DNA from: Pelargonium tetragonum
Taxonomy: Eukaryota; Streptophyta; Magnoliopsida; Geraniales; Geraniaceae
Length of the DNA stretch: 64,000 nucleotides
Assembly: GCA_036897445.1 (NCBI GenBank)
Contig: JAYMTL010000009.1
Span: forward strand, 180,315-244,314
Direction: 5' to 3'
The notes under the pieces: generated by a model
What the model saw: only the letters and a program-made list of their open reading frames with translations
The model's database searches: none
Told to the model about the DNA's origin: nothing
Made by a program: the position numbers and the translations under genes
Part shown: positions 51,499-63,815 of the stretch, piece by piece
Layout of the letters: each line of letters starts with the position of its first letter
How positions within the stretch are numbered: the stretch's first letter is position 1

Positions 51499-52100
51499 TG
51501 TTGGTTGTAGTTCTTAGAGTGTAAGGTTGACTATCATTAAACTATATAGCATAAATCTTCCTCGCTACGCTACCATCGGGTAGACTAACTCCTTCTCATT
51601 TTTATTCTTAATAAAGTTCTATCCCCTAATGCCAGTAACAAAAACAAAAAAGACAAGAGGTAAGCTTGCTTATTTACCTTAAACAAGTAAGACTATCTAT
51701 ACTAAATACTATAAGAAGCCCCTACAGTCGGGTACAAGCTTTCGAATCTCTCTCGGGTTATTTCCTCTGTATAGGAATAATAGGAATAACAAGACTAGGT
51801 ATAGATAAGAACAAAAAATGAAGTCTAAATTAAGTATAGTAGGCTGCAGTAATAGAATAACTACAATAGCTACAGGGAATCCTAATACAGTAGCTACATA
51901 GTTCTAAAAGAGGAATCTGGCAGCTATCAAGAATAAGATAAAGATACAACAGAGTACGGGCCTCGCTCCTATTAAGAGGCTAGGTGTAGGTGTGAGAGGT
52001 ATTAAGAAGCAAGCTCTGCAGGGTGTGGAGTAGGAAAGGTATGATACAGAATAAGCTATAGAATCCGAGTACAATTAGCTAGGGGATTCCTTCATCTTTA
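51499..52100 (+). repeat. Array 4: repeat unit copy M with linker
   Basis: The order is TTGTTGGTTGTAGTTCTTAG, AGTGTAAGGTTGACTATC, ATTAAACTATATAGCATAAA, CTTCCTCGCTACGCTACC, ATCGGGTAGACT, then CAGTAACAAAAACAAAAAAG and ACAAGAGGTAAGCTTGCTTA. The box-2 equivalent is diverged, but its end matches copy P. An A/C- and A/G-rich linker with CTACAATAGCTACAGGG words follows to about 52080. Confidence 0.65.
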
Positions 52101-52110
52101 TTGGAATTTA

Positions 52111-55100
52111 TATATTATTAAGGGGGGAGTTTCCATGTTGTTAGTTTAAAAGCAGCATTCTAAGGAATTAATATAAAGACAAAGTGAGTATGACATTATT
52201 AGAAAGCCCTATAAGAAAAATATGCTCGTATAAAGAAAGTAAGAACTAAAAAGGAGTTTAGAGGCTTTTCTACTATTAAATTAAAGTCTATTAATCCTAG
52301 TAAAATTAAGGCAAATCCAAAACAAGAAACCTCACAAGACAAGGAATACCTTAAGTCTTACTAAGCGTTAATTTAGGAATGATGTCCCGTAAAAAGAACC
52401 GGTTTGCACAGTAGTTGGATTTCCGAGTTTTAGTTTAATAAGGAGTAATACCTATGCGGGAGTTTAAAGTAGAAATGGTTGAGGCAGAGTCTTTTCCAAG
52501 TACAAGTTTTTTCTTGACTAAACAGGGCGAGGAATAGAATCCATTAAAACAGGTTTTTCTATAACCCAGTAAAGAAACTGCCAAAAGTACAGTTTTCATG
52601 TATGTTGGCTAGCTCTTTTTCCAAGGAGTCTAGTCTAGGTTAATGTGCCAATCTTAACTAATCTACGAATGCAAATTCTGGGTTTCGGACAACACTAAAA
52701 GTTAGCAAATAAAAGGAGAATAAAAGAAATTAAGGATGTTCCTTTGTTTCCAAACCAAAAGCAAGTAGGAGAATAAAAAGTTTTTAAAAGGCCTTTGTAG
52801 AACACGAGTACCTCTATATTATATGATACGATTTATAGATAAGAGCGAAAACAGGGCTCCTAATTTTTATAACAATTATACTTTTTCTTTTATACTTTGA
52901 AATTTAATCAGGAAAGTACTCACACACAAGAGATTGAATTTATTACTAGTCTAGGCGAAGATATCAAAAATGGCTAGAAAATGAGTGTAATTAATCCTAT
53001 CATACCCGAGAAATCCAGGGAGCATAAAAAAGAATGCTAAATTAGAAACCTTTTTAATAATAATTTTGATGCGGCACACTCCTTATCTAAAAATGACCCC
53101 CATTAAGAAAATAGCTAAAGTCAACCCTTACCCCCAGGAATTCCTTAGTACTTAATCCAGTTTCTTAGGATACTGTTCGAATCTATACAACACTCAAGCA
53201 TTTAAAGAGCTCCCTTTTGTGTATTTGTTTGTGAAAAATCTCTTATCTATATACCTACAGTGATATGAAAACTATGGATTAGTTGGTGGGGGTATTGCTA
53301 ACCAAAGAAATACCTGGATATTCCTTAAGTATCTCTTTGTTGTATAAATTGACTTCAGCACAGAATACTCTAAAATGACAATATAATAAATACCTTAACT
53401 AAAGGTTATATCTTGCAATTTTAATCGTAGAAGCGTTCACTACCAGATTTCGCTTAAAAGTTTACCCCTTCCTTAATATAAATCAGAGTTGTAATTTAGT
53501 TTACCTCGTGTATACCTCCCCCTTGGTTGAGTATTATAAATTTTAGTGGGACTCCAACTTTGATAAGCTTTAGATTTTAGTAGATTTGGCTAGTTAGCCC
53601 ACCCTATATAAGAGTCAAAATTTCCGAAGTGCAACTCCCTTTTGACAGGAATATACAAAAGTCTGAATTAATTAGAATTTCCTTAAAAAAGATCCTACTG
53701 ATTGACGAAAAAGTTCTGTAAAGAAGGATTGCTTATTTACAATACCTCTACCCAGCGCTGCTAAGGAATGTAGGGTAAAAGTTGAGGTTATAAGTCCTCT
53801 AGAAACAAATCTCTTAACACGCGTGTATATGTATAAGCCTCAAAACTTCATAGTATATTTAATTATTGCATTCCCTGTTATATTTTTCAATCCCGTTAGC
53901 GCGGGTCTAGGAGCTTCTGTTTGTAAAAATTCTTTAGGGGTGCGGGTACTTGGATACGTCTTATAGATTGATTTTTAATATAACTAGGAACTGGCTCGAG
54001 TAAGTGCACTTCTTATGTTTGTAGAAAAGGGCCTACCTAAAAGGGCTTTGATAGGTAACTCTGGTTGTATAATAAACTAAGTCAGGAAAACACAATACTT
54101 TGTGTAAGTGGCTCCAATTTCGGTATTTAGGCAGATAGCTTCAAAAGTTTTAAAGCTAGGCACCTCTAAAAATGAGTTTTTATTTCACTTTCCTGGAAGG
54201 TCCCCGGACTCAAAGCATCCTTTAGTACTTTAGTAATAGTAAAAAAAGAGAGTTTGATCTAATCGAGCTGCAAGCAAGAAAGGGTAAACGTTAGCCTCAA
54301 GATATCTTTAGAATCTATATGCTGAACAAAAGTCCTAGGCACAAAACCGAGGCTCTAAGGCGGCTACCCTTTACTTAAGCATTTTTATTAAAAATGCGAG
54401 GCTCAGCCACCCCGTAATTCCCTATATATTTCTGACTTTCAAGCCACTCTACATCTTAGATAATCCCTAACAATTATTCTTTGCTTTAGTAGGTGGTATC
54501 TCTAAAGGGGTCTCTTGAAAAGGGCAGACCTTATTTTATTAAGAGTCTTCAAAGCACAACTAGGTTTATACAACTCTTAAGCTTTTAGGACTTTGTTTTT
54601 AGTTTCGAAGCATTGACTACTAAGGAATAGCCCTTTGCAATTTACTTACGTTGGGAGAGTCATACTGTAATTCTTCTACCGGGATCTTCTTAAACCCTTT
54701 TAAAAAAGCTTTGGGATGCTAAATATTGATTTAATTAACGGAGAGTCGCTGCTTAGGTTGCAAGTTATAGGATTTTGGTAAAAAGCCCCAGAAATCTCCT
54801 TGATATAAGATTTTTCTGTAAATTTTAGGTTGTTTTAGCTTATGCTATATAAAAAAGAAGTTTTCGTTAATGCTTTAATAGACGGGTTAGGCCCCTTTTT
54901 TTTTCAGTACTCTCAAGAGTAGACAGGGCCCAAAAATTTCTTTATCATAGCAAGGAACTCCGCGGGTTTCCCAAGAAATTTTATTACGTTTTGGTTTCTG
55001 AAAGTAGCTTATTGGGGAGGGGTTTAGTTTCTGTAGTTCCATTCCCAGGACTAGAGAATTGGGCTTTTGGATTCTGTTTCTACAATAGATTTCATAGCAG

Positions 55101-58100
55101 GATAGTTAATGAAAACAAATTGAAAAGGGTAGTAGAGTCAGTTTAGTTTTTTACTAGCCAACAAGTCAAGTCTTTTTGCTCCTTTGGCGGTATGTACAGA
55201 TACCAGATAGGAGTTTAATGCGCGTTTGCTTAAGATAATTACAAAACCAGGCTTAGTTTTACTTATTAGGAGTTCTATAGCTCGAGATGTACAGTATTGG
55301 GGATTACTTTACAAAAGTTTTTCCTTTTTTCGCAAAGTCTTTTTATACTAAATCTATTTATAAGTAACTCTTTTCTTGCATTGTAAATTACTCATGGGTA
55401 TAAAACCCGTACTTTATAAAAGTTATTATAAATTTCTGAGTTTTATTACTTATTCTTTAGACGACTTTTATGTCGTGTTTTCGGGATCTAAGAATGACTG
55501 TTCCGGGATTTTTATGCTTGTTATTGCTTCTGTGACAGGGTATCTTTCTACATATCGGGTCTACCTTTAAATTGAAAATGTTTATAACCTTGCATTTCAT
55601 TTTTCCCGATTAGATCTTTTTCTTTTCCTTACAAGGTATTAATAACTCAGTAAACCCAAATCTATTTGGCAACACTAGAGCTTTAGCCGAGTTAGCGCCT
55701 ATTTTAAGTTTAAGGAACTTTTAGTGCGTAGCATTTTTCTGAACAAAAGCAGGAATACTTTACTCTAGAATCGATAGGAAATAAAACAATGCGGAGAGAG
55801 AGAAAGCCAAAAAACCTTTGTACTCCGGAAGCCCTCGCTTTAACAGAATCCTACCTTAAGTCGCTAATTATATGAACTTAGCTGGATTAGATTATAAAGA
55901 TTTAGATTGCAGAATTTTACTTCCACTCTGTGCATAGCTCTTTCTTGTTTTGAACTAAAAAGGGATTCTAAAGTTTAAGGCAGTAAGTTAGGTAAGTCGT
56001 TCTTATGCCCGGCAAGGGCTTCTTTGAAGTTCTCTAAATTTATGAGACTGAAGCTAGGCTAGGGCAGTATCCTAATCCTATAACTTTAGCTGGGGTCTAT
56101 AATATAAAAGGGGGAGCCCCTAATTCTCGTTAGTTAAGTTAGCGGATTATTAAATCTGGTTTTAACTACTTATACTACTGCTGAAATGTAAATGTACCAA
56201 ACTGCCTAATTAAGAAGGAAATTGTACAATGACTAAATGACTAGAAGTACCTACTCGTCACAAGAATGGGACTCCTTTTGGTAAAGAGAAACCCTCTGTT
56301 GCTCCAACGGATTAGATTAAAATTTCTACAGAGTTCCTCGGTGAAAAATAAGAGAAATCCAGAAGTGCTAAATAACTAGGGTACCCTCGCAATTCATTCT
56401 TGTACCTCAACTTATTTTACTTCCGTACGGAGAACCTGTGGTATCTCTAACTCCCCGTTCAAAAAAGCAACAACTTGACAAACCAAAGCCACTTGCTGGA
56501 ATTATCAATTACTAAAGCCAAGTATTTAAAAAGACTTCTTTGTAATACTCAAAGTAAGGAGTTACTACCTAATATCTAAGGGACGCTTAATTGTATTTGA
56601 TGCTTTGAAGTTAGACTTCTCGCTCAAGTAAACAACTTGCTATCCTTGTTAACAATTAGGGTAATTCTATACCTAATTCTTATCCCTTATACTAGATTGT
56701 ATAGTTAAATGATCAAGCCAGCTACCCTAAAATTGCTTATAATACCCTTTAGAACTCTCCTACTTTCATGCTTAGGTCAACCTTTAACGAAGCAGTAAAT
56801 CTACATCTTAGAACGAGCCTTCTTTTATATTGTACTCAAAGGGAATTCCTCAAAATGACCCCGATCCAGATTTAACGGAGCAAGAAAGTTGGATTTCCTT
56901 TACCCAAGAGCCGAGCCTGCTGGGCGATAAAACATCAGTCCTAATTCTTATTAGTAGGATTCTCCTTTTTAACAAAAGTCTCTTTTATTTCTTGTGTAAT
57001 GTCGAGCTTATTTTAAGAATTCCTTTTATATTTTTAGCTGAACTTTATCTTCTTGTGGTATTTACTTACCCGTTTTCGCTGTGGGTAGAGAGCCTTGAAA
57101 GGTGCTCGTAGTGCACAGAACCTTATTATATAATATTGTATAAATAAGGGTAAAAAAGGGGGGGTTGCTTTAGGCTTTACTGAAATTATGTTACTTGCGT
57201 TAAGAAGTGAATAATTCTTTTTTAATTTAAAGGGAGGGGCAGTTTACTTAAGGACTAAATCTGGGCAATAGGTTTCCACTGATACAGGTACGGGGTTGGA
57301 AGTCCTTTTTTACAACCTGCTTAGGGCAGCACCCCTAATATATGTGTGACTTTGACTTAGGAACTCGCGAAAAAGAAGTTGTTAGGAGATAGCATAAAAT
57401 AAAGAAGTTGAACTGAAAGGGAATAGTAGTAAGAAAATAAGAGGAGTCTTAATGTAATACATATAATACAGGCTTCCTCCCCTACTTCATAAAAGAGCTT
57501 CCTTTTCCTAGTTCGTAAGTAAGGCTGAGGTAGAACTATAGTCTAACCAACTTAGGAATTAAAAAGAAGAAAGCCCGGGGAACTCTTTCTTGATTCTTGC
57601 TTTTCTAATCTAAATTGAACTTAAAACTAGGAAGATGTTTTCCTGCTTTCCTTAGGGCCAAGTAATAAGGTAAGGAGTTTTTCCCCTAGAAATTTCATTT
57701 CCTTTTGTTAGTATAGGAGCTCTCAAGGTAACAAGAGGCTTTTTCTATAACTAAGTAGCTAGGGTTTCTGACTCCAATTAAAGTAAGGAAGTCTGAAGGA
57801 ATTATTAAACAAAGAAGCCTTCTTAAGAGAATTTCTTGCTTTAAGAAGGAGAAAAAGGATCCGTTTTTACAAGAGAAAGCGCTTTCAATCAAGGGCATTT
57901 GTCAGGATTGGCGGAGTTTTGAGCTACTCAACTAAAGGTTTGTATTTTAAAGGAAGTGTTAAGGAGTCCCTGGTGTATTGCTTATTATTCAGGTACCCCT
58001 TAGAATTAGAATATAGAAAAGACCTAACTTTTGCTTAGGTAAACCCTTAAAAGGTCCTGTGGCTGTAGAGTTTCGGACTATTCAATCTTTTTTTACTATA

Positions 58101-61100
58101 TCCTTAACAAGCCCTTTCAAGAGTCTGGTTTCCCGTTTTACTAGAACTTTTGAGATTAAAATAGGAAAACATGAAGCACTTTTTGCTGCTGTAAAGAGGT
58201 TTTATTTCTTTGGAACGACCCTGTTGTAGTTGTGCACTAGAACCCGGGGCAATTTTGAAATATAGTATATAGAAAGTCCTAATACAGAATCCAGATATTA
58301 AGGGAGGGTTATACGCATAAAAATTCGTTTGACGCCCAACTCAGTTGTATCCCTTGTCACTTGACCTGAAAGGGTGTACTTGAGGAGACTTTACTACTAA
58401 ATTAAGAGGAAATTTAGTTTATATAAGGACCTACAAGCCTTTGTCAAAGTAAAAGCTTCGGCGGGAAATCCTGAAGGGGATCACAAGTCTGATTGGAGAA
58501 TCTCTAGGCTTTTTTTACCTTAGAGTTAGTGCGTACTTTGCTGAGATATAGAACTCCTTTGAATTTTGGATTTATATAATAAACGCCCTCTATTCTACTT
58601 CTACTCGTGTAAGCATAAAGAAGGGCGCCCAACCTATAAATGTACTTTGAATTTAAGTGTTATCCTCGTTTTATTTACATGTTAAGAGAATTCATTTCGT
58701 ATTGAGGCGTTATGGTACCCCCTCTTTAAGGGAAAGTTTGCTACCTAGTAAGTTGTAGTAATAACGGGACTTTCATTTTATAACAGTCCGCACAGAAAGA
58801 ATAGGATCTCTCTGAATAACAAGGATAAATTGAGTGCCCTTCCGAACCCCTTTCGTTAGCGTTTTTTTACTACGCCTCTTCCCCCATTCTAGGATTCTAA
58901 AATAGCCTTATACTCGCGTTATAATTGAAATTACCTTGACCTGTTTCTTAAAACCTTGTAGGGGAGCTGGACTAGTAACCTTAAAATCCTTGATTAAGCC
59001 GAGCTTTTCTTTATGATATATTTGTTGTTAAGATTCAGATTAGAAACTTTAAACAAGGGCTGCTTTGCTATAAGAAAGGGTTCTTAACGGAACTTTTCGG
59101 CAGAACTCTAATTACAAAACTGACGTGTGTTGAAAAGGCGGAAGGCTCTAAGAGAAGGTTTGTTATAAGGTAAAGCTAATAGAAGCTACATGCGTAGAGG
59201 GTGGTTTAACTTCTTTGTCCGCCGTTTTAGTGCCCCTGCTCCAATAAGGATAACTAGGACGTTAGTTTAGAAGAAGCTTTTGATAAGAAATTCTCGTTGC
59301 CCAGGTAATAAATGAAAAATGCATATTTGCTTTGGTATTACAAAAAAATAGAACTAGAAAGTAGGGGTTGCCCCGCTTTTGACCGGCCTTGTTAAGGATA
59401 TACAAAGAGCCCTTGAATAGCGCTTTGCTCGAGCTAAGCTAGGATCACGCGGGAAGCTTTAGACTGAAAGGGATTTTTAACTGCTATAATTAAGAAGGAA
59501 CTCTATTTAGAATATATAGAGTTAGCGGAATTCTTAAAACCTTAGTTTTCAGTTCTAAAGCTTCAACCCTCTTTGAATTCTCTCAGAAATGCGTCTATTC
59601 CTTTTGCGAGATGCAGCCCTTTTAGTTCTTAGTTTCTAGAAAATCCCTCTAACAAGAACTTTCTTAGCTCTGTTTCTATTCTATTTAGCTCTGCCAGGTA
59701 TTGGAACTTTGTTTAGTTATTCTGTTATTAGTAAATTAGCTTCGTAAGTAGTTTAGTTTAATTCCTTTCTAACACTTAGATATATCCCTTATAGAGTTGT
59801 AGGATGATAATCTTTCTCCTTTCTCGGTCTTGCCAATAAGTTTGCTGCGTTAGGTTAAGTATAGAGTACCTCATTTACCGGCCCCGGAGTTATAAGACGT
59901 TTCGGCAAGAGATTTTAACTTTTAGAGCTCCGATCGAGTAGAATATTTTTGGCCCTTACACAACAGGTTTTTGCGCCCATGAAACTTCGAATTTCTAATT
60001 CTTACTTTTTTAAAATTTGTTTATAGGCTAAAGCTCTGCTTTAAGTAGGAATCAAAGTCTAAATTGACTTCTCAGACAAGCACGAAGGTATATATCTATA
60101 TAATGCTACAGTTCCATTTAGTATGTTAATGTATAAAATTTTTGCTAAAGGGATGCTTGCTTTATTTTTTCTTATTTGACTCTCTGGTTTCCTGGACTAA
60201 ATGTTTCCGCTCGTTTTACAAAACTTTATTCTAATAGAGTACCAAAAGCAGAGTACACTAAACTACCTAATCCATAGATTATGTTCTATCTTTTTGTGTT
60301 ACTAACAGCCTATCTTGTGTAACTATTATTAGAAATTTCTACTTGGACTTTAAGAGACTCGTTATACAGTTCCAATACCTGTCAAAATCTTTGATTGATA
60401 ATGCCTCATTTTACCCTCCATTCCTTATATAAAGTATAGAGGAGTCCGGATAACCTTGGTTGGAACTAAGAAAAAGTCCTGCACGCTGGAGTCTTGCAGT
60501 AAAGTGTTCTACCAACATAGGAGTAGGATAGAAGGTTCAAATCATATTGAAAAAAGGGATACTCAGCGGGGTGCCTTCGGATTTTGAAATAAGCCCGGGG
60601 TAATTAAGATTATTCTGGATAAAGCGATTTTCATTGGGAGTAGACAAGCTAAGAAATTTAGGTAGTACAAAAAAAGCTCGAAAGAAATTCTCCATATCTA
60701 AGCACCCCTTATTAATTCAAAAAAGGGAACTTCCTTGTTTCTTAGATTTGCTTAGGGTAAAGGGACTCGCAAGAGGTGCGAAGCCCAACAATTTAACTTT
60801 AACCGGAAACTTAGGAGCTATACTTCTCTTATACTATGAGCCTTTGCAGCTTTACCCTTATCCATACCCTGTTTCTTAAGAGCACCTTTGCTTTCGGGTA
60901 ATACCTTATTTCAGACTCTTACTCACAAGAGCTTGTATCTTATTCATGATAAGCTATATCTGTAGCTTAGGGGTCTCTTATGGTTCCTAGCTGTATTGAT
61001 AATAACTGCATTTTGTTCCTTGGGTATAGCTTATACCTCTACATAAGAGTAAGTTAGCTAAATCTAGAAAGGAATGGGGAAGTACTGACCTCTTATGGGA

Positions 61101-62009
61101 TTTTTCATAGTTTTGAATATAATAACATAGTGTTATACTTAATGTCCTTCTTTTAGGTTGATCCTGAATTTCTTCCTCAGCGCGCACAAAGTTAAGAATT
61201 TTTGGGGAGTTTAGGTACCCTTTTTATTATTCAAAAATATCGGAGGCCCTAAATCTTACTGTGATAGAACTCCCTCCGGTTTATAGGATTCAAACCCTTT
61301 TAATTACTTACACTTATGTTACAGATTACTAATTATGTAAGTAAGCATCAGTATATACTAAGATTCAGGGTTGAACTAAAAAAATTTGAAATCTAAATAT
61401 GTATATTACTCGGCCCTACATTGACTCTGGTCATTATGGAATTCTTACGCATGTTATAGGTAAGCCAGAGTAGTAAAATAAGAGCTTTCTATATCCGATC
61501 ATTGAAAATAATGAATAGTTATGTAGAATTGCCGTTGTATAAACGAAGCATGAAATAACATTCTTTTTGAGCCATCTGCCTGTAGTATGCTCTTGACAAA
61601 GTTAAGGACCCAGGAGTTAATTGGGCGTATCTTAAATGGGGTCTGATCTAAAAAATGACAAACGATACTGGACTCACACATAGGTGTACTTGGCACTAGA
61701 ATAGGAAACTTTTACATAAGAGAAAGGGTGGGTTATCCTTGTGATGCGGGTCAAAGAAGTCTCAGCTCTTGCTTAAAAAAGGGAGCTTTTTTATAAAAAG
61801 CCTACAAACAAAGTTATTATAGATCTAAAGGCCCGTTCATAGGGGAATCTCCTTTACATTTCTCTCGGGTACCGGATTCCGCCCCTTTCTGCAAAAGGTC
61901 CTATATTCTAATAAGAACCTAGTTTAATAAAGAGTTTTGAAATCACTTATATATAGATATAGAAAATTAGCTCATTGATTATGGCAACACGCGTATGGAA
62001 TGAATTTGT
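52111..62009. other. Gene-free AT-rich DNA with dispersed GC-rich dyads
   Basis: No gene is supported. Frames reach 93 codons (56830-57111, +) without a recognisable domain. An isolated repeat-head fragment GTTGGTGGGGGTATTG sits at about 53282. A tRNA-like D-arm word (GTGTTCTACCAACATAGG, about 60508) occurs without a buildable tRNA. Everything else is background with GC-rich dyads. Confidence 0.55.
52477..52520 (-). repeat. Dispersed element around CTTGTACTTGGAAAAG, inverted copy 3
   Basis: The reverse complement of the 16-mer lies at 52491-52506. Beyond it lies TTCTTGACTAAACAG, the reverse complement of a CTGTTTAGT flank also present next to copy 1. Immediately on its other side is GGTTGAGGCAGAG (52477-52489), a 13-mer that also occurs at 11418-11430. 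Confidence 0.6.
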
Positions 62010-62082
62010 GGAGGAATTAAGTTGGTTGCTAAATCAACATACAAAACTTGTTGTATCATGGGTTCAAATTCCATTTCCTCCG
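62010..62082 (+). tRNA. tRNA-like gene, 73 nt; anticodon uncertain
   Basis: The outer architecture is fully canonical. The 7-bp acceptor GGAGGAA/TTCCTCC has a G discriminator base, and the T arm ATGGG-TTCAAAT-TCCAT has the signature loop. Total length is 73 nt, normal for a class I tRNA. The inside is odd. The strongest pairing is GTTG/CAAC (62021-62038) plus a 6-bp hairpin ATACAA-AACTTG-TTGTAT (62039-62056). That leaves only one base before the T stem and gives a 6- or 8-base anticodon loop. Counting back from the T stem with normal spacing instead gives AACAT-ACAAAAC-TTGTT with one mismatch, which I also would not trust for identity. It is either a real tRNA with an unusual core, an edited one, or a recent relic. 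No CCA is encoded. Confidence 0.6.
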
Positions 62083-63469
62083 ATCAGAAGTCTAAATTCT
62101 TTTGTCCCATCCAAGAAGCCCCTTTAGTTAGTACTCTACTAGAGCCCCTACGACAAAGAAATGGCTCTAACTTCCTTTTTACTAGATTTTACTGAATCAA
62201 TTTTGAGCATAAGTCTAACTTTAGTGGCACAGAATCCGGAAGAAGGGTAACGCATGACATCTGAATATATATATACTTACGCTAAGAGTACAAACTTCCC
62301 TTAGAGCTTTATCCTATATCTCACTCTGCTGTATCATAACTAGAGCTATACTCTCATCTTCAGCTAAACCTGACCTTTCTTATCTTAGGAGTTACTATAC
62401 CCCTCTTAGTAGGGCTATGGGTCTTCTTCTTCTTGACTTACTTATAATTCCCGCTAAGCTAAACTCCCTAAATACCAGAGGAGGAGAAATCCTTGATTTG
62501 CTTCTAAATAGCGTATTCTAAGAATTCTAGTTTCCTTCTTAAAAAACCCCTTTGCTAATGGCACAAAGAAACAGGCCTGAAAAGGATTTTTTCTTATCAC
62601 AATAGGAATAAAGAAATCCTACCTTGCTTACTTACGAGTGCCCTAAATCCTGGGGAGAAACTTCTTCTATCTTTCTGCTTCAACTAGGAGATTTCAGAAT
62701 AAATAAAAGGACTTTCAAGTCAAGACTTTTCCAATAAATACTAAAAGAAGATTGAGGACTAAACTGAAGAATACCGAAGCCGCTCTCTAGGATGTCTTTT
62801 ATCGAGAGTTTAGCTACCGTTGCTTGTTACCCGATTTCCTTATTTGCTTTATGAAACTTGTTATACTAATGTAAACCCTATCACTCAGTTCTATTCAGCT
62901 CATTTTATACCCAAACCTCGTTTTGAGATTTATAACCTTATGTAGCTGTCTTCTTCCTGCAGCCTATGCTGTAACCTAAGCTGGTGGATTCCTCTATATT
63001 ACCTATACCTATTTATATTCATAGTTAGGTATTGTATCATTCGTCTTACTCTTCTACTCTACGTTGTATTCCAACTGACGACCTCTATATATAATAAAAT
63101 GTTTCAACGGCATAGAAATTTCATTACATAATGGCCCAAACTCTCCTATAGAAACCGGTAACTTCTAGATAGGTCTCTTAAAAAAGAAAGAAACTTTCAC
63201 ACGAATGCCTCATAAATTGAGTGGAAGTAACTTGGCTAACGCATTCGATCTCTAGTATTTGCAATTCCAATTATGACTCATCCCGGAATTTGAAGTATCA
63301 ACAGGAAAACACCTGGCGAATCTCTTCCTTTTCTCTCTGGAATCATTACTTTTTTCTTTTTGAAAAGACACTTTAGAGGCCGGTTAAGGACACGCTTTCG
63401 TAAAAATGAGCGAACTAAATCACTTAGATAAAGATCAAAAGGGAATGCTGGTATAGCTTCGTAGACTAT
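62083..63469. other. Gene-free AT-rich spacer
   Basis: No gene or repeat-unit copy is recognisable. The + strand is comparatively rich in CTT, CTTCTT and TCTA runs (about 62340-62460 and 62940-63080), and short GC-rich dyads are fewer than elsewhere. Confidence 0.5.
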
Positions 63470-63815
63470 TACAATCTCTCTAAGGCCTTACCCTCTATCT
63501 CTATGCTGATAAACCCATAGCACAAGGAGTTATATCCCTTTCTTTAAAACCTAAACAACAAGACCTATTACTATACTCTCTATTATATTTTTATAAAAAC
63601 TCTATATACATTACTAACAAGCAAATCCAACTAAACTAAGCTAATACATACAAGAAACTATAAGACTATAGCTCTTAAAACAAGTATAAGTAAGCAAATA
63701 TAAGTCAAGAAGCTAAGTCAAAGTCAGATGGGTGTTATAAAGTAAGTCTGTACTATCTTTATACTACAAAGCAATAACCTTCCTCGTTAGACTACAATAG
63801 GGGAAAAGGGCCCAT
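63470..63815 (+). repeat. Array 5: two partial repeat units (N and O)
   Basis: Copy N keeps GCTGATAAACCCATAGCACA followed by AGGAGTTATATCC (63505-63535), almost the family consensus. An A/C-rich linker with CTATAAGACTATAGCTC and an AAGTCAAGAAGCTAAGTC tail follow. Copy O then starts with GATGGGTGTTATAAAGTAAG and runs through CAATAACCTTCCTCGTTAGA and CTACAATAGGGG to about 63812. The unit order matches arrays 1 and 2; the next TGATAA box is not recognisable. Confidence 0.65.

Noticed and set aside
60480-60560. tRNA-like words (TGTTCTACCAACATAGG and GGTTCAAATC)
   Set aside because: The D-arm-like word is on the minus strand and the T-loop-like word on the + strand. No acceptor or anticodon stem can be paired around either.
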